Assembly: GCF_007997285.1 (NCBI RefSeq)
Contig: NZ_VORX01000005.1
Location: forward strand, 210,106-274,105
Source: Gelidibacter salicanalis
GTDB taxonomy: Bacteria; Bacteroidota; Bacteroidia; Flavobacteriales; Flavobacteriaceae
Reading direction: 5' to 3'
Length of the DNA stretch: 64,000 nt
The notes under the pieces are model-generated. The model saw only the letters and a program-made list of their open reading frames with translations, made no database searches and was not told the origin of the DNA. The number at the start of each line of letters is the position of its first letter. Positions within the stretch are counted from its first letter, which is position 1. A program made the position numbers and the translations under genes. Positions 1 to 8,097 of this stretch are shown one piece after another.

Positions 1-739
1 CTATGTTGCCAGTAAAGTACGTGCGTGTGAACGTGTTGGATTTGACTCTACTATGGTCCGCTTATCAAATACTACCAGTCAAGTAGAATTATTGGATAAA
101 ATTTATGAATTGAATGAAAATCCTGATATCGATGGGTTTATTATTCAATTGCCTTTGCCAAAACAAATTGACACGCAAAAGGTACTTTTAGCCGTCAACC
201 CTGATAAAGATGTGGACGGGTTTCATCCGATGAACTTTGGCAGAATGGCCTTAGACATGTCTACCTTTATTCCTGCAACGCCTTTTGGAATCTTGGAATT
301 GTTAGACCGTTATGGTGTGGATACCCAAGGAAAACATACCGTGGTGATTGGCCGTAGTCATATTGTGGGACGCCCGATGAGTATTTTGATGGGTAGAAAA
401 GGATTTCCAGGAAACTCAACGGTGACTTTAACACACAGTCACACCAAAAATATTACCCAAATCACTTCTCAAGCAGATATCATTATTTCTGCATTGGGCG
501 TTCCAAACTTCTTAAAAGCTGAAATGGTAAAAGATGATGTGGTCATTATTGATGTGGGAATTACACGTGTACCTGATGATACTACCGAGAAAGGCTACCG
601 CATTACGGGGGATGTTGATTTTGAAAACGTCAGCAAAAAAGCGAGTTTTATTACCCCTGTACCGGGAGGAGTAGGACCAATGACCATTGCCATGTTGCTT
701 AAAAATACACTTCTGGCGCGGGAACGTCAACTAAAATAA
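1..739 (+). CDS. folD: FolD, methylene-THF dehydrogenase/cyclohydrolase (5' truncated by window)
   Basis: Bifunctional cytosolic enzyme that interconverts 5,10-methylene-THF and 10-formyl-THF with NAD(P). The reading frame is open from base 2, so the true start lies before the window and about 45 N-terminal residues of the usual ~290 are missing. The ATG at 53 is an internal Met. Visible family motifs are DKDVDGFHP, the nucleotide-binding GRSHIVGRPMS, DVGITR and the C-terminal PGGVGPMT signature. The stop is TAA at 737-739, followed 14 bp later by an unrelated membrane-protein gene. Identity is secure from the motifs. Confidence 0.96.
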   Translation, partial: YVASKVRACERVGFDSTMVRLSNTTSQVELLDKIYELNENPDIDGFIIQLPLPKQIDTQKVLLAVNPDKDVDGFHPMNFGRMALDMSTFIPATPFGILELLDRYGVDTQGKHTVVIGRSHIVGRPMSILMGRKGFPGNSTVTLTHSHTKNITQITSQADIIISALGVPNFLKAEMVKDDVVIIDVGITRVPDDTTEKGYRITGDVDFENVSKKASFITPVPGGVGPMTIAMLLKNTLLARERQLK

Positions 740-752
740 ACCGCTTTAGCGA

Positions 753-1496
753 ATGATAACAGTTCAGCTTTCTATCGTGCCCTTGGTTCTTGAACGGGTG
801 GTTTTAGGAAGTGCTGAGCACTGGATACCTGTTCTTATCGGACTTATCTTTGGGGCTGGTATAATAGTGTTCGCCAATCAAAAACTGAATAAAAGTCAGC
901 AGCATCTTTTAATCCACGTGCTTGCCGTTGTAGTCTCACTAATTGTGATCAGTTTTCATCTCTATAAATTCAGTTTATGCACTTATGATATTCAAAAAGA
1001 TTTGCCATTGTATTTGTGCAGTCTTTTAGCCATTATAATGCCCATCTTTACGCATTACCGGAAGTATTGGATGTATGAAATTCTAGTCTTTTGGATCATC
1101 GCTGGCACACTTCAAGCCATTCTCACCCCGGATATTGCAACCGGTTTCCCTACGTTTGATTATCTCAGATATTGGGCGGTACATTTAGGATTACTAATGG
1201 TTATTTTTTATGCCACTTTTGTGTTCAAAATGGCCCCTAAATTTAAAAGCATATTTAAATCCATCTTGGCACTTCAAATATATGTGTTGATGATGGTGGC
1301 GATCAATTACCTATTAAACGCCAATTACTTTTATCTCAACCAAAAACCAAAATCCGCATCCTTATTGGATTATTTTGGAGAATGGCCTTTGTATATCATT
1401 GTTGTGCAGCTGATATTGGTGCCGTACTTTCTGCTTATTTATCTGCCATTTTATTTGGCAAATAGTCGCACTAAGTTAGATAAATTGCCGAATTGA
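753..1496 (+). CDS. TIGR02206/YwaF-like integral membrane protein
   Basis: A 247-residue, very hydrophobic protein with about seven predicted membrane helices. The segments LPLYLCSL, the Q-x-ILTP motif and the GFP...YW-x-VH region are typical of the YwaF/TIGR02206 family (related to eukaryotic TMEM164). The biochemical role of the bacterial family is not established. It starts 13 bp after folD on the same strand, so it may be read through from it, but no functional link to folate is evident. The next gene is convergent. Family assignment is by motif memory, hence moderate confidence. Confidence 0.75.
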   Translation: MITVQLSIVPLVLERVVLGSAEHWIPVLIGLIFGAGIIVFANQKLNKSQQHLLIHVLAVVVSLIVISFHLYKFSLCTYDIQKDLPLYLCSLLAIIMPIFTHYRKYWMYEILVFWIIAGTLQAILTPDIATGFPTFDYLRYWAVHLGLLMVIFYATFVFKMAPKFKSIFKSILALQIYVLMMVAINYLLNANYFYLNQKPKSASLLDYFGEWPLYIIVVQLILVPYFLLIYLPFYLANSRTKLDKLPN

Positions 1497-1522
1497 ATAC
1501 GATGCTAGGTTTGTATGGTAGA

Positions 1523-1951
1523 CTATTTAGCAAACAATAGGCTCATATCCTTAAACGCTTTAAATTCTAATGCATTACCCGCAGGGTCTTTAAAAAACAT
1601 CGTGGCCTGTTCGCCTACTTGACCTTCAAAACGGATATAAGGTTCAATAATGAAGTCCACCCCTTTATTTGAAAGCTGTTTTGCGAAATCTTGAAACGTG
1701 TTCCAAGGCAAAACCACACCATAATGTGGTACTGGGACACTTTTTCCATCCACACTGTTGGTATGGGTGTCTTCTGTAGATTGTGCTTTATAATGGATGA
1801 CTAATTGGTGGCCGAAGAAATTAAAGTCCACCCAGTGGTCTGAACTTCTCCCTTCTTCACAATTTAAAACATCCCTGTAAAAAGTCCTACATTCCTCAAG
1901 GTTATGGACAGGAATGGCAAGGTGAAAAGGAGAGAGTTCAGATGTTGTCAT
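1523..1951 (-). CDS. VOC-superfamily (glyoxalase/dioxygenase-like) protein
   Basis: A 142-residue single-domain vicinal-oxygen-chelate protein. Putative metal ligands fit the fold: His10 in HLAIPV, His76 in HYGVVLP and Glu129 in NALEFKAF. The F-Y-R-D-V-L segment near residue 25 and the KDPAGNALEF C-terminal strand are classic VOC features. The substrate cannot be told from sequence; such proteins include glyoxalases, fosfomycin-resistance-type enzymes and ring-cleavage dioxygenases. Its start codon lies 1 bp beyond the stop of the preceding small membrane protein gene, so the two are probably co-transcribed. Confidence 0.85.
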   Translation of the reverse strand: MTTSELSPFHLAIPVHNLEECRTFYRDVLNCEEGRSSDHWVDFNFFGHQLVIHYKAQSTEDTHTNSVDGKSVPVPHYGVVLPWNTFQDFAKQLSNKGVDFIIEPYIRFEGQVGEQATMFFKDPAGNALEFKAFKDMSLLFAK

Positions 1952-1952
1952 G

Positions 1953-2138
1953 TTATGAAACTGGTTCGTCTTTTCTGTATTTTAGCATGGACACGCCAGC
2001 AATAAAGAAAACGCCTCCTAAAATGGTAAGCGCCCATGGATCTAATTGGGTAAAGTTATTTCCAAATATTCCCAATACGCCTAGTACTAAGGCAATCATG
2101 CCTCCAATGGTCAAGATTAATGCTAAGATTTTAATCAT
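1953..2138 (-). CDS. Small two-helix membrane protein
   Basis: A 61-residue hydrophobic protein with two likely transmembrane helices (about residues 4-25 and 37-53) and a short charged tail (KYRKDEPVS). The helices are Gly- and Ile-rich. It resembles small conserved membrane proteins seen in many flavobacteria, but I do not recognise a named family. Its stop codon is separated by one base from the start of the VOC gene, which supports it being real. An overlapping opposite-strand reading frame has no such support. Confidence 0.7.
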   Translation of the reverse strand: MIKILALILTIGGMIALVLGVLGIFGNNFTQLDPWALTILGGVFFIAGVSMLKYRKDEPVS

Positions 2139-2239
2139 AATTTATAGTTTAAGATTTTATGGTTTAAAAGTACTATAATTCCAGTTTTCAATTATAATGA
2201 GACAAAATATATTTTGCTTCTAATGCCCCAATCTATACC

Positions 2240-3001
2240 TTATTTGCTTTTTCGTCTCGTTTTAGGTGGTGTTTCGGCAAAGTCTTTATCAGAATCTGAT
2301 AAAAGGAGATTCAAATCCTTAAATTCTGTTTCAGTGAGTTCGCGATATTCGCCAACTGGCATATTTAGCTTGATATTCATAATGCGAATACGTTGTAAGG
2401 CCTCTACTTCGTAATCTAAATATTCACACATTCTTCTAATCTGTCTGTTCAAACCTTGGGTCAAAATAATACTGAATTCGTAAGTGCTCAATTTTTTAAC
2501 TTCGCACTTCTTGCTAACCGTGTCTAAAATAGGCACACCATTAGACATGCGCTCAATGAAGGTTTGCGAGATGGGCTTGTCTACCTTTACAATATATTCC
2601 TTTTCGTGGTTATTACTAGCGCGTAAAATTTTATTTACAATATCGCCATCGTCAGTTAAAAGAATCAAACCTTCACTAGGTTTATCCAATCGCCCAATAG
2701 GGAAGATGCGCTTTGGGTAGTTGATATAATCAATAATATTATCCTTTTCTACTCTGGTATCTGTTGTACAAACAATACCAATTGGTTTGTTAAAGGCGAG
2801 GTACACAAAACCTTCTTTAGTGTCTTTTATAGGTTGGCCATCTACATGTACAACATCCGTGTCAGAAATTTTGGTGCCCATTTCCGGTACTTTTCCGTTG
2901 ATGGTTACACGTCCAGCTTCAATAAGTTTGTCCGCTGCACGCCGTGAACAGTAACCAACTTCACTTAAATATTTATTTATACGTTTCAAATTTTCTTCCA
3001 T
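2240..3001 (-). CDS. rluF: RluF-type 23S rRNA pseudouridine synthase
   Basis: A 253-residue RsuA/RluB/E/F-family pseudouridine synthase, isomerising a specific uridine in 23S rRNA. An S4 RNA-binding domain (residues 5-65, with CSRRAADKLIEAGRV) precedes the catalytic domain. The catalytic Asp is Asp106 in GRLDKPSEG, and the C-terminal motif GLNRQIRRMCEYL is characteristic. The best family match is RluF (position 2604 in E. coli); RluB/RluE alternatives are less likely because of the length and the NRQIRRMCEYLDYEV pattern. The tail is Lys/Arg rich (KTRRKSK). It is a single gene, with the alpha/beta hydrolase gene upstream on the same strand. Confidence 0.88.
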   Translation of the reverse strand: MEENLKRINKYLSEVGYCSRRAADKLIEAGRVTINGKVPEMGTKISDTDVVHVDGQPIKDTKEGFVYLAFNKPIGIVCTTDTRVEKDNIIDYINYPKRIFPIGRLDKPSEGLILLTDDGDIVNKILRASNNHEKEYIVKVDKPISQTFIERMSNGVPILDTVSKKCEVKKLSTYEFSIILTQGLNRQIRRMCEYLDYEVEALQRIRIMNIKLNMPVGEYRELTETEFKDLNLLLSDSDKDFAETPPKTRRKSK

Positions 3002-3019
3002 GGCACAAATATAGTGGAT

Positions 3020-3850
3020 TTAAACTCCAATAAAATTGTAAATGTGTTGGGCAACGGTCGCGTCGTTTAAGGAATGGCCGAGCCCTTTTGTAGTAATCAG
3101 TTGGCTATTTTTAAAACTGTTTTTTAGGAGTAAGGCATCATTATAAGGAATGATCCGGTCATCCTGATCGTGGATGATCAAACCTTCCGACTCAATGGTT
3201 TCTAAGAATTTTGCAGTCGAGAAGCTGTCCGCAGGTCTTCCAAACCGATCGTTAATGGTATGATTAAGCTGCGACACGATGCGGTGGTTGTAGCCAAGCA
3301 TGTCTGTATAGCGTTTCATGACATCTTGAAATTCAGATGGTGCTCCTAAAAGAACGATTTTTTTTAGGTTGGGAAATTGATATTTATGTTGAAATAATGC
3401 GCATGCCATCCCGCCTACAGAATGACCCACCATAATATCAGGAGAGAATTTTTTGGCCACAACATTAATAAATTCAGCATAAATGATGGCATTAAAAATT
3501 TCGCTACCTGATTTGCCATGACCTGGTGCGTCCAGAGCAATCACATTAAAACTTTTTTTCCTCAGTTCTAAGATGAGCCGTTTCCAGCGTGCGGAATTGC
3601 TTTCCCAACCATGGGTTAAGATGATCGTTTTTCCTGTGCCGGGCCACCTGTAGGTCATGATAGGAAACGTCTCAAATTTCAACTCTTCTTGAAAGGCGGT
3701 ATTTAAAAAATCGGACTGCTCTTCATTCAGTTTCCCAGAGCGGGGCTTCATAAATAAATACAATGCTTTGTCTGCCGCATAGGGTTTTGAAACATAACTC
3801 AGTGCATTGTAATAGTTTCCGATTATTTTAATAAGAATTTCCTTCTTCAT
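3020..3850 (-). CDS. Alpha/beta-fold hydrolase
   Basis: A 276-residue serine hydrolase. The nucleophile elbow is GHSVGG with Ser144. The oxyanion strand is TLHGWES-like (LTHGWES, residues 79-85). The acid is probably Asp231 in DQDDRIIP, and His259 in GLGHS completes the triad. The DAPGHGKSG segment (107-115) is typical of esterase/peroxidase-like alpha/beta hydrolases. There is no signal peptide, so it is probably cytosolic. The substrate is unknown. The next gene upstream is a cupin protein 13 bp away on the same strand. Confidence 0.88.
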   Translation of the reverse strand: MKKEILIKIIGNYYNALSYVSKPYAADKALYLFMKPRSGKLNEEQSDFLNTAFQEELKFETFPIMTYRWPGTGKTIILTHGWESNSARWKRLILELRKKSFNVIALDAPGHGKSGSEIFNAIIYAEFINVVAKKFSPDIMVGHSVGGMACALFQHKYQFPNLKKIVLLGAPSEFQDVMKRYTDMLGYNHRIVSQLNHTINDRFGRPADSFSTAKFLETIESEGLIIHDQDDRIIPYNDALLLKNSFKNSQLITTKGLGHSLNDATVAQHIYNFIGV

Positions 3851-3863
3851 GGTTGGCTATTGA

Positions 3864-4232
3864 TTATACCTCTCTGTTTACTAAGTCTATAGAAAACGCA
3901 GGAAGACAAACAGCCAAGTAATGACAAGGCTCAGTATACGGGTTGGAATACTGAACTCGGGTATTTTTATTTATTTTGATGGATTCGCCCGCCGACAAAA
4001 TAACCGTGTCGTCCTCAATAATGAATTGTTTTTTACCACTGATAATAAAGGTGTACTCGTCAAATTCAGGTGTTTGAAAAGGTTCACTCCACCCGGCAGG
4101 AGCCGTCATATGGGCGATGCTCAGCTGAGTATTACCATCAGAAGCCCGTCCAAAATGTTCTTTTATAATTTTGCCATCGGTGGTAGGAACCACAAATGGA
4201 GACGTTTGAATGGTATAAGGTTTAGTTGACAT
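3864..4232 (-). CDS. Cupin-domain protein
   Basis: A 122-residue single-domain cupin. The segment PEFDEYTFIISGKKQFII with the following AGESIKINKNTRVQY matches the two conserved cupin motifs, but the first motif has Glu/Asp in place of the usual His pair, so metal binding may differ. No catalytic role can be deduced. It lies immediately upstream of the alpha/beta hydrolase in the same orientation and may share a transcript with it. A 91-bp heptanucleotide repeat begins about 20 bp upstream of its start codon. Confidence 0.8.
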   Translation of the reverse strand: MSTKPYTIQTSPFVVPTTDGKIIKEHFGRASDGNTQLSIAHMTAPAGWSEPFQTPEFDEYTFIISGKKQFIIEDDTVILSAGESIKINKNTRVQYSNPYTEPCHYLAVCLPAFSIDLVNREV

Positions 4233-4252
4233 ACGGTATTGGTGTTATTAAA

Positions 4253-4343
4253 TTCAGTTTTCAGTTTTCAGTCTTCAGTTTTCAGTTTTCACTTTTCACT
4301 TTTCACTTTTCACTCTTCACTTTTCACTTTTCAGTCTTCAGTT
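4253..4343. repeat. Heptanucleotide microsatellite, 13 units
   Basis: Thirteen uninterrupted 7-bp units with the form TTCASTY (S = C or G). In order they are five TTCAGTY, six TTCACTY and two TTCAGTY. There are no insertions or deletions across 91 bp. The repeat fills most of the gap between the YitT-family gene and the cupin gene start (both minus strand). Confidence 0.95.
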
Positions 4344-4391
4344 GGCATTTAGGATGTGTAAATCCATTGCGTCATGCTTCCCTCAGTAAAA

Positions 4392-5363
4392 TTATTTCAT
4401 CGGTTTTCTTTTAATCATCCCACCTTTAATATCCTTTACAAGACCCATAATAATAAACGCATTCGCATCAATCTTGTCTATTTCAGTATGTAGTTTGGCC
4501 AATTCGAGCCTGGTCACTACGGTGTAGATAATGTCTTTGTTATAAGCTTCTTCTTGTCGGCCATAACCTCCTTTGCCAACATAAATGGTGCACGCTCGTC
4601 TCAATTCTTCTACAATCATCTTGCGAAGTGCTTCATGCTGATTTGAAATAATGGTGACCCCAACGTACTCTTCTACACCATCCACTACGAAATCTACGGT
4701 TTTTGCTGCAGAAAGATAGGTTAGAATTGCGTAAAGTGCAATCTCTACAGATAACACATAGGCTCCAAATGAAAAGATAATAATATTTATTAAAAGAAGC
4801 ACATCTCCAATAGTAATGGATAATTTCTTGCTGAGCCAGATGGCGAGCACCTCAGTGCCGTCAATAACACTGCCGCCCCGCATGGCCAAGCCAATCCCCA
4901 AACCTAAAAAGAAACCTCCAAAAACCGCAATCAGCAGTGGGTCTTCGGTAATGGTAGGATAGTTAATGTAATGGACTACCAAGGCAAGGATGGCAATGGA
5001 AATAATACTTCTCAGCGCAAACTTTACGTTGAAGGTTTTGGCCGCCAATATTAAAAATGGAATGTTGACAAGGATTAATAAATAACTCAAGTTAATATGG
5101 GTGATATTTTCTAAAAGCAACGAAATACCAGTGGCGCCCCCGTCTATAAACCGGTTGGGCAACAAAAAGCCCTTTAAACCGAACCCAGCTGAAAACACTC
5201 CAATCAGGACATAAATATAATCCTTGATGCCGTGGGCGATTTCAATTTTAATCCGCCGTGCTAACGGTAGGACTTGCTTATTACTGACTGTGGTGGATGA
5301 ATTTTTTGACTCAAGTTTTCTTCGAGCAATGGTAATTAATAATTTAGAGAAAAATGAACTCAT
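4392..5363 (-). CDS. YitT-family membrane protein (DUF161/DUF2179)
   Basis: A 323-residue protein. After a basic N-terminal stretch (residues 1-40) come about five to six membrane helices with the YitT signature GFGLKGFLLPNRFIDGGATG and the related GGSVIDGTEVLA motif. A soluble C-terminal domain from about residue 235 (VGVTIISNQHEALRKMI..., GRGGYGRQ-like VGKGGYGRQEE) matches DUF2179. The function of the family is not firmly known; members are proposed transporters. It follows a lipoprotein gene by 17 bp in the same orientation. Confidence 0.9.
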   Translation of the reverse strand: MSSFFSKLLITIARRKLESKNSSTTVSNKQVLPLARRIKIEIAHGIKDYIYVLIGVFSAGFGLKGFLLPNRFIDGGATGISLLLENITHINLSYLLILVNIPFLILAAKTFNVKFALRSIISIAILALVVHYINYPTITEDPLLIAVFGGFFLGLGIGLAMRGGSVIDGTEVLAIWLSKKLSITIGDVLLLINIIIFSFGAYVLSVEIALYAILTYLSAAKTVDFVVDGVEEYVGVTIISNQHEALRKMIVEELRRACTIYVGKGGYGRQEEAYNKDIIYTVVTRLELAKLHTEIDKIDANAFIIMGLVKDIKGGMIKRKPMK

Positions 5364-5380
5364 CTGCGTGTGTTAGTGGG

Positions 5381-5935
5381 TTAATTCCAATGGATGAAAA
5401 AGTATTTTACTTTCGCATTGTCCGGAATTTGTGAGGCTTCGATATTTAGGTTTCTGTCGAATCGTAAATTAGAAGGCAATTCTTTTTTGTCAATGGTAAA
5501 GGCAGCATTAATTTCGTCTACACTTACTACAATAGAATTGATGAGGTTGTCAATTTTTGAAATTTCATAAGCGTCTAGGATATCTTTAAAAGTACTTGCT
5601 GTTGAAATCCCTTTTTCAGTTTTAAATCTCGGATCTAAAATACGTACGCTGCTAAAAACAGCCGTTGAATCCGCTCTCTTGTTTGGAGACATACTGAGTA
5701 GGGCGGCTCCTTCTGTGTCATAAATATCAATGGTATTGATGTTTCTGGTAAATTCATCACTCCCAATATAATTGACAATCGAATCATTTTCAAAAACGAG
5801 TTTTAAATCTTTTACTTGGGTGGAATCAGTAACCTTACCGATGTTTTGTTTTTGGATTAAAAATGGATCCTGATCTTTGTCACAGCTGGTTAATACTAGT
5901 GACAATAGAGCAATACCAATAAGTGATTTGTGCAT
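5381..5935 (-). CDS. Hypothetical lipoprotein
   Basis: A 184-residue protein with a short signal peptide ending in a lipobox (VLTSC, lipidated Cys18), so it is predicted to be anchored in the membrane. The mature part is a mixed acidic sequence with many Asp/Ile/Ser residues and no recognised domain. It lies between the HerA-like ATPase and the YitT-family gene, all on the minus strand with short gaps, suggesting one transcript. I do not recognise a family and assign no function. Confidence 0.75.
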   Translation of the reverse strand: MHKSLIGIALLSLVLTSCDKDQDPFLIQKQNIGKVTDSTQVKDLKLVFENDSIVNYIGSDEFTRNINTIDIYDTEGAALLSMSPNKRADSTAVFSSVRILDPRFKTEKGISTASTFKDILDAYEISKIDNLINSIVVSVDEINAAFTIDKKELPSNLRFDRNLNIEASQIPDNAKVKYFFIHWN

Positions 5936-5992
5936 GTTTTAATATTTTTTAGGGGCTCTGCAAATGCAGAATTTTAAATAAAATGAATGTAA

Positions 5993-7555
5993 TTAACGTT
6001 TGTTTTTCATGACTTTGGAGATGATGCCAAAAACACTTCTGATAAAGGTAGCACTGGTCAGTACCTTAACCACAGGATTCATGGCAGAGCTGCGACGCGT
6101 GGTTGTGGTGCGTTGCTTGGACTGCGCCTTCTTCAAATCTTCCAGCTCCTGTTTTGCCTTTTCTTTGGCGTCATCAGCTTCAGCCATCTCAATTTTCCGA
6201 TTGAGCATTTCATAAGCGCTATCCCGATCAATGGTCTCATTGTACTTCCGCACTAATTTTGACTTAGACAAGAGTGAGGACAACTCACTGTCGTTTAAAA
6301 TGTCCATACGGCTCATTGGAGCTCGCATCATGGTTGCAGCCAATGGGGTGGGGCGTCCTTTCTCATCTAAAGCGCTCACCAAAGCTTCGCCGGTGCCCAA
6401 AGAGGTCAACACGGTGGCGGTATCGTAATATTCCGTATCCGGATAGTTTTGTGCGGTCAATTTAATGGCTTTACGATCTTTTGCCGTAAATGCTCTTAGC
6501 GCATGCTGCACCTTTAATCCTAATTGACTTAAAACTGCCTCCGGCACATCTGTTGGGTTTTGGGTGACAAAATAGATACCAACACCTTTACTTCTGATTA
6601 GTTTGACTATACTTTCAATCTGATTTAAAAGTGCTTTGGATGCTTCGTTAAAAATTAAATGCGCCTCATCAATAAATAAGATGAGTTCTGGGCGTCCAGA
6701 ATCGCCTTGTTCAGGGAACGTGGAATAGATTTCTGCCAATAAACTCAACATAAATGTTGAAAATAATTTAGGACGGTCTTGAATATCCGTCAAGCGTATA
6801 ATGTTGATATAACCCCGACCATTATCGTCTATTCTTAATAAGTCGTCCACTTCAAAAGAGGTTTCACCAAAAAACAAATCGGCACCTTGCTGTTCCAATT
6901 CGATAATTTTTCTGAGAATGGCTCCAGTGGATGCTGTTGAAATTCGTCCGTAAGAATCTTCAAACTCCGCTTTGCCTTCTTGGGTGGCATATTGTAGAAT
7001 CTTTTTAAAATCCTTAAGATCTAAAAGCGGCATCTTATGATCATCGCAGTATTTAAAAATTACCGCAACGATACCGGACTGTGTATCTGATAAATCGAGA
7101 ATTCGCGATAGTAATACTGGTCCAAATTCACTGACCGTAGCTCTTAGCCGCACGCCGTCTTGCTCTGATAAGGTTAAAATTTCCACAGGAAATGCTTTCG
7201 GCTCAAATGGGAGTCCAATTTTAGCCTGACGTTCATCAATTTTAGCGTGTCCCGGACTTGGCTCAGCCAAACCGCTCAAATCGCCTTTAATGTCCATCAA
7301 CAATACGGGAATGCCTTTGTCAGATAGGTTTTCGGCCAAAACCTGTAAAGTTTTTGTCTTTCCTGTACCTGTGGCACCCGCAATAAGTCCGTGTCTATTT
7401 AATGTCTTTAAAGGCACGTTAACAAATGCGTTAGTAATGGTTGCACCATCCAACATGGCAGAACCCAACGTAATGAACTCACCTTTATTGGTGTTTCCTT
7501 CCTGAATATGTTTTAAAAATTCGTCTTTTTTGCCCATTAATCTGAAATTTTGCAT
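5993..7555 (-). CDS. HerA-like/DUF853 P-loop ATPase
   Basis: A 520-residue cytosolic ATPase of the DUF853 (YjgR) group within the HerA/FtsK superfamily. Walker A is GATGTGKT (residues 60-67), followed by the family-typical LLMDIKGDLSGLAEPS. Walker B is LILFIDEAHL at about residue 290, and a late TQNPTDVPEAVLSQLG motif is also typical. Residues 440-485 form a charged probable coiled coil (KAKQELEDLKKAQSK), followed by a Ser/Thr/Arg stretch. The cellular role of the family is unknown. It is transcribed divergently from the RidA-like lipoprotein gene across only 39 bp. Confidence 0.88.
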   Translation of the reverse strand: MQNFRLMGKKDEFLKHIQEGNTNKGEFITLGSAMLDGATITNAFVNVPLKTLNRHGLIAGATGTGKTKTLQVLAENLSDKGIPVLLMDIKGDLSGLAEPSPGHAKIDERQAKIGLPFEPKAFPVEILTLSEQDGVRLRATVSEFGPVLLSRILDLSDTQSGIVAVIFKYCDDHKMPLLDLKDFKKILQYATQEGKAEFEDSYGRISTASTGAILRKIIELEQQGADLFFGETSFEVDDLLRIDDNGRGYINIIRLTDIQDRPKLFSTFMLSLLAEIYSTFPEQGDSGRPELILFIDEAHLIFNEASKALLNQIESIVKLIRSKGVGIYFVTQNPTDVPEAVLSQLGLKVQHALRAFTAKDRKAIKLTAQNYPDTEYYDTATVLTSLGTGEALVSALDEKGRPTPLAATMMRAPMSRMDILNDSELSSLLSKSKLVRKYNETIDRDSAYEMLNRKIEMAEADDAKEKAKQELEDLKKAQSKQRTTTTRRSSAMNPVVKVLTSATFIRSVFGIISKVMKNKR

Positions 7556-7594
7556 AAAAATAGTGTAATTTTATTCAAGTATAAAAGATAAAAA

Positions 7595-8041
7595 ATGAAA
7601 CTTAAAGCGCTTCTCCTTATTGTTTTTGTGATGCTATTTTCATTTGGTTGTAACAGATCTGTACATAAAGTCGTTTTTCATCCCTCACACGAATTTCAAA
7701 AACAAGAGTCACCATTTAGTGATGTCGTTGAGTATAATGGACTGTTATTTTTAAGCGGACAAATAGGATTAGACCATGACACGCGAACATTAGTTGAAGG
7801 CGGAGTTGAGGCAGAAACAAAACAAAGCATTGAAAATATTAAGGCGGTTTTGGAACATCACAAATCGTCTTTAGATAAAGTTATTAAATGTACAGTTATT
7901 TTAAGGGATATTGACGATTTTGCGACGTTTAATGCGGTTTATAAAACGTATTTCCCCAACAAACCGGCACGAACAACATTCGCTGCTAGCGGACTGGCGC
8001 TTAAGGCGAACGTAGAAATTGAGGTTGTAGCGGCCAAATAA
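7595..8041 (+). CDS. RidA/YjgF-family protein with lipoprotein signal
   Basis: A 148-residue RidA-family protein. The canonical cytosolic family deaminates reactive enamine/imine intermediates. Here the domain (about residues 25-148) keeps the PARTTF segment containing the Arg that binds the carboxylate, and the VEIEVVA C-terminal strand with its Glu. It is preceded by a hydrophobic signal and a lipobox-like FSFGC (Cys19), which predicts an exported lipoprotein. Exported RidA homologues are less usual. The gene is divergent from the HerA-like ATPase, with queE 15-57 bp downstream depending on its start. Confidence 0.88.
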   Translation: MKLKALLLIVFVMLFSFGCNRSVHKVVFHPSHEFQKQESPFSDVVEYNGLLFLSGQIGLDHDTRTLVEGGVEAETKQSIENIKAVLEHHKSSLDKVIKCTVILRDIDDFATFNAVYKTYFPNKPARTTFAASGLALKANVEIEVVAAK

Positions 8042-8083
8042 AAAACTTCTTTTCCTTGGCTTCAATCTTCAAAGATTATGAAG

Positions 8084-8091
8084 TATCTTTG
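8084..8091 (+). promoter_or_regulatory. -7 promoter element just upstream of queE
   Basis: TATCTTTG matches the Bacteroidota -7 consensus TAnnTTTG exactly. It sits 6 bp before the ATG at 8098, so a transcript from it would start at or next to the start codon (leaderless). No well-spaced TTG is clear; the nearest is at 8056, 25 bp upstream. Confidence 0.45.
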
Positions 8092-8097
8092 CACGCT

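Noticed and set aside
4226..4414. 62-codon plus-strand frame rich in Phe and Ser
   Set aside because: It is the translation of the heptanucleotide repeat (FSVFSFQ-like period of seven residues).
6000..6465. Overlapping plus-strand frames inside the HerA-like ATPase gene
   Set aside because: They are antisense shadows of a well-supported gene and have no protein features.
8056..8097. N-terminal extension of QueE from a TTG codon
   Set aside because: The extension is unlike other QueE proteins and overlaps a -7 promoter element; the ATG at 8098 gives the usual N-terminus.
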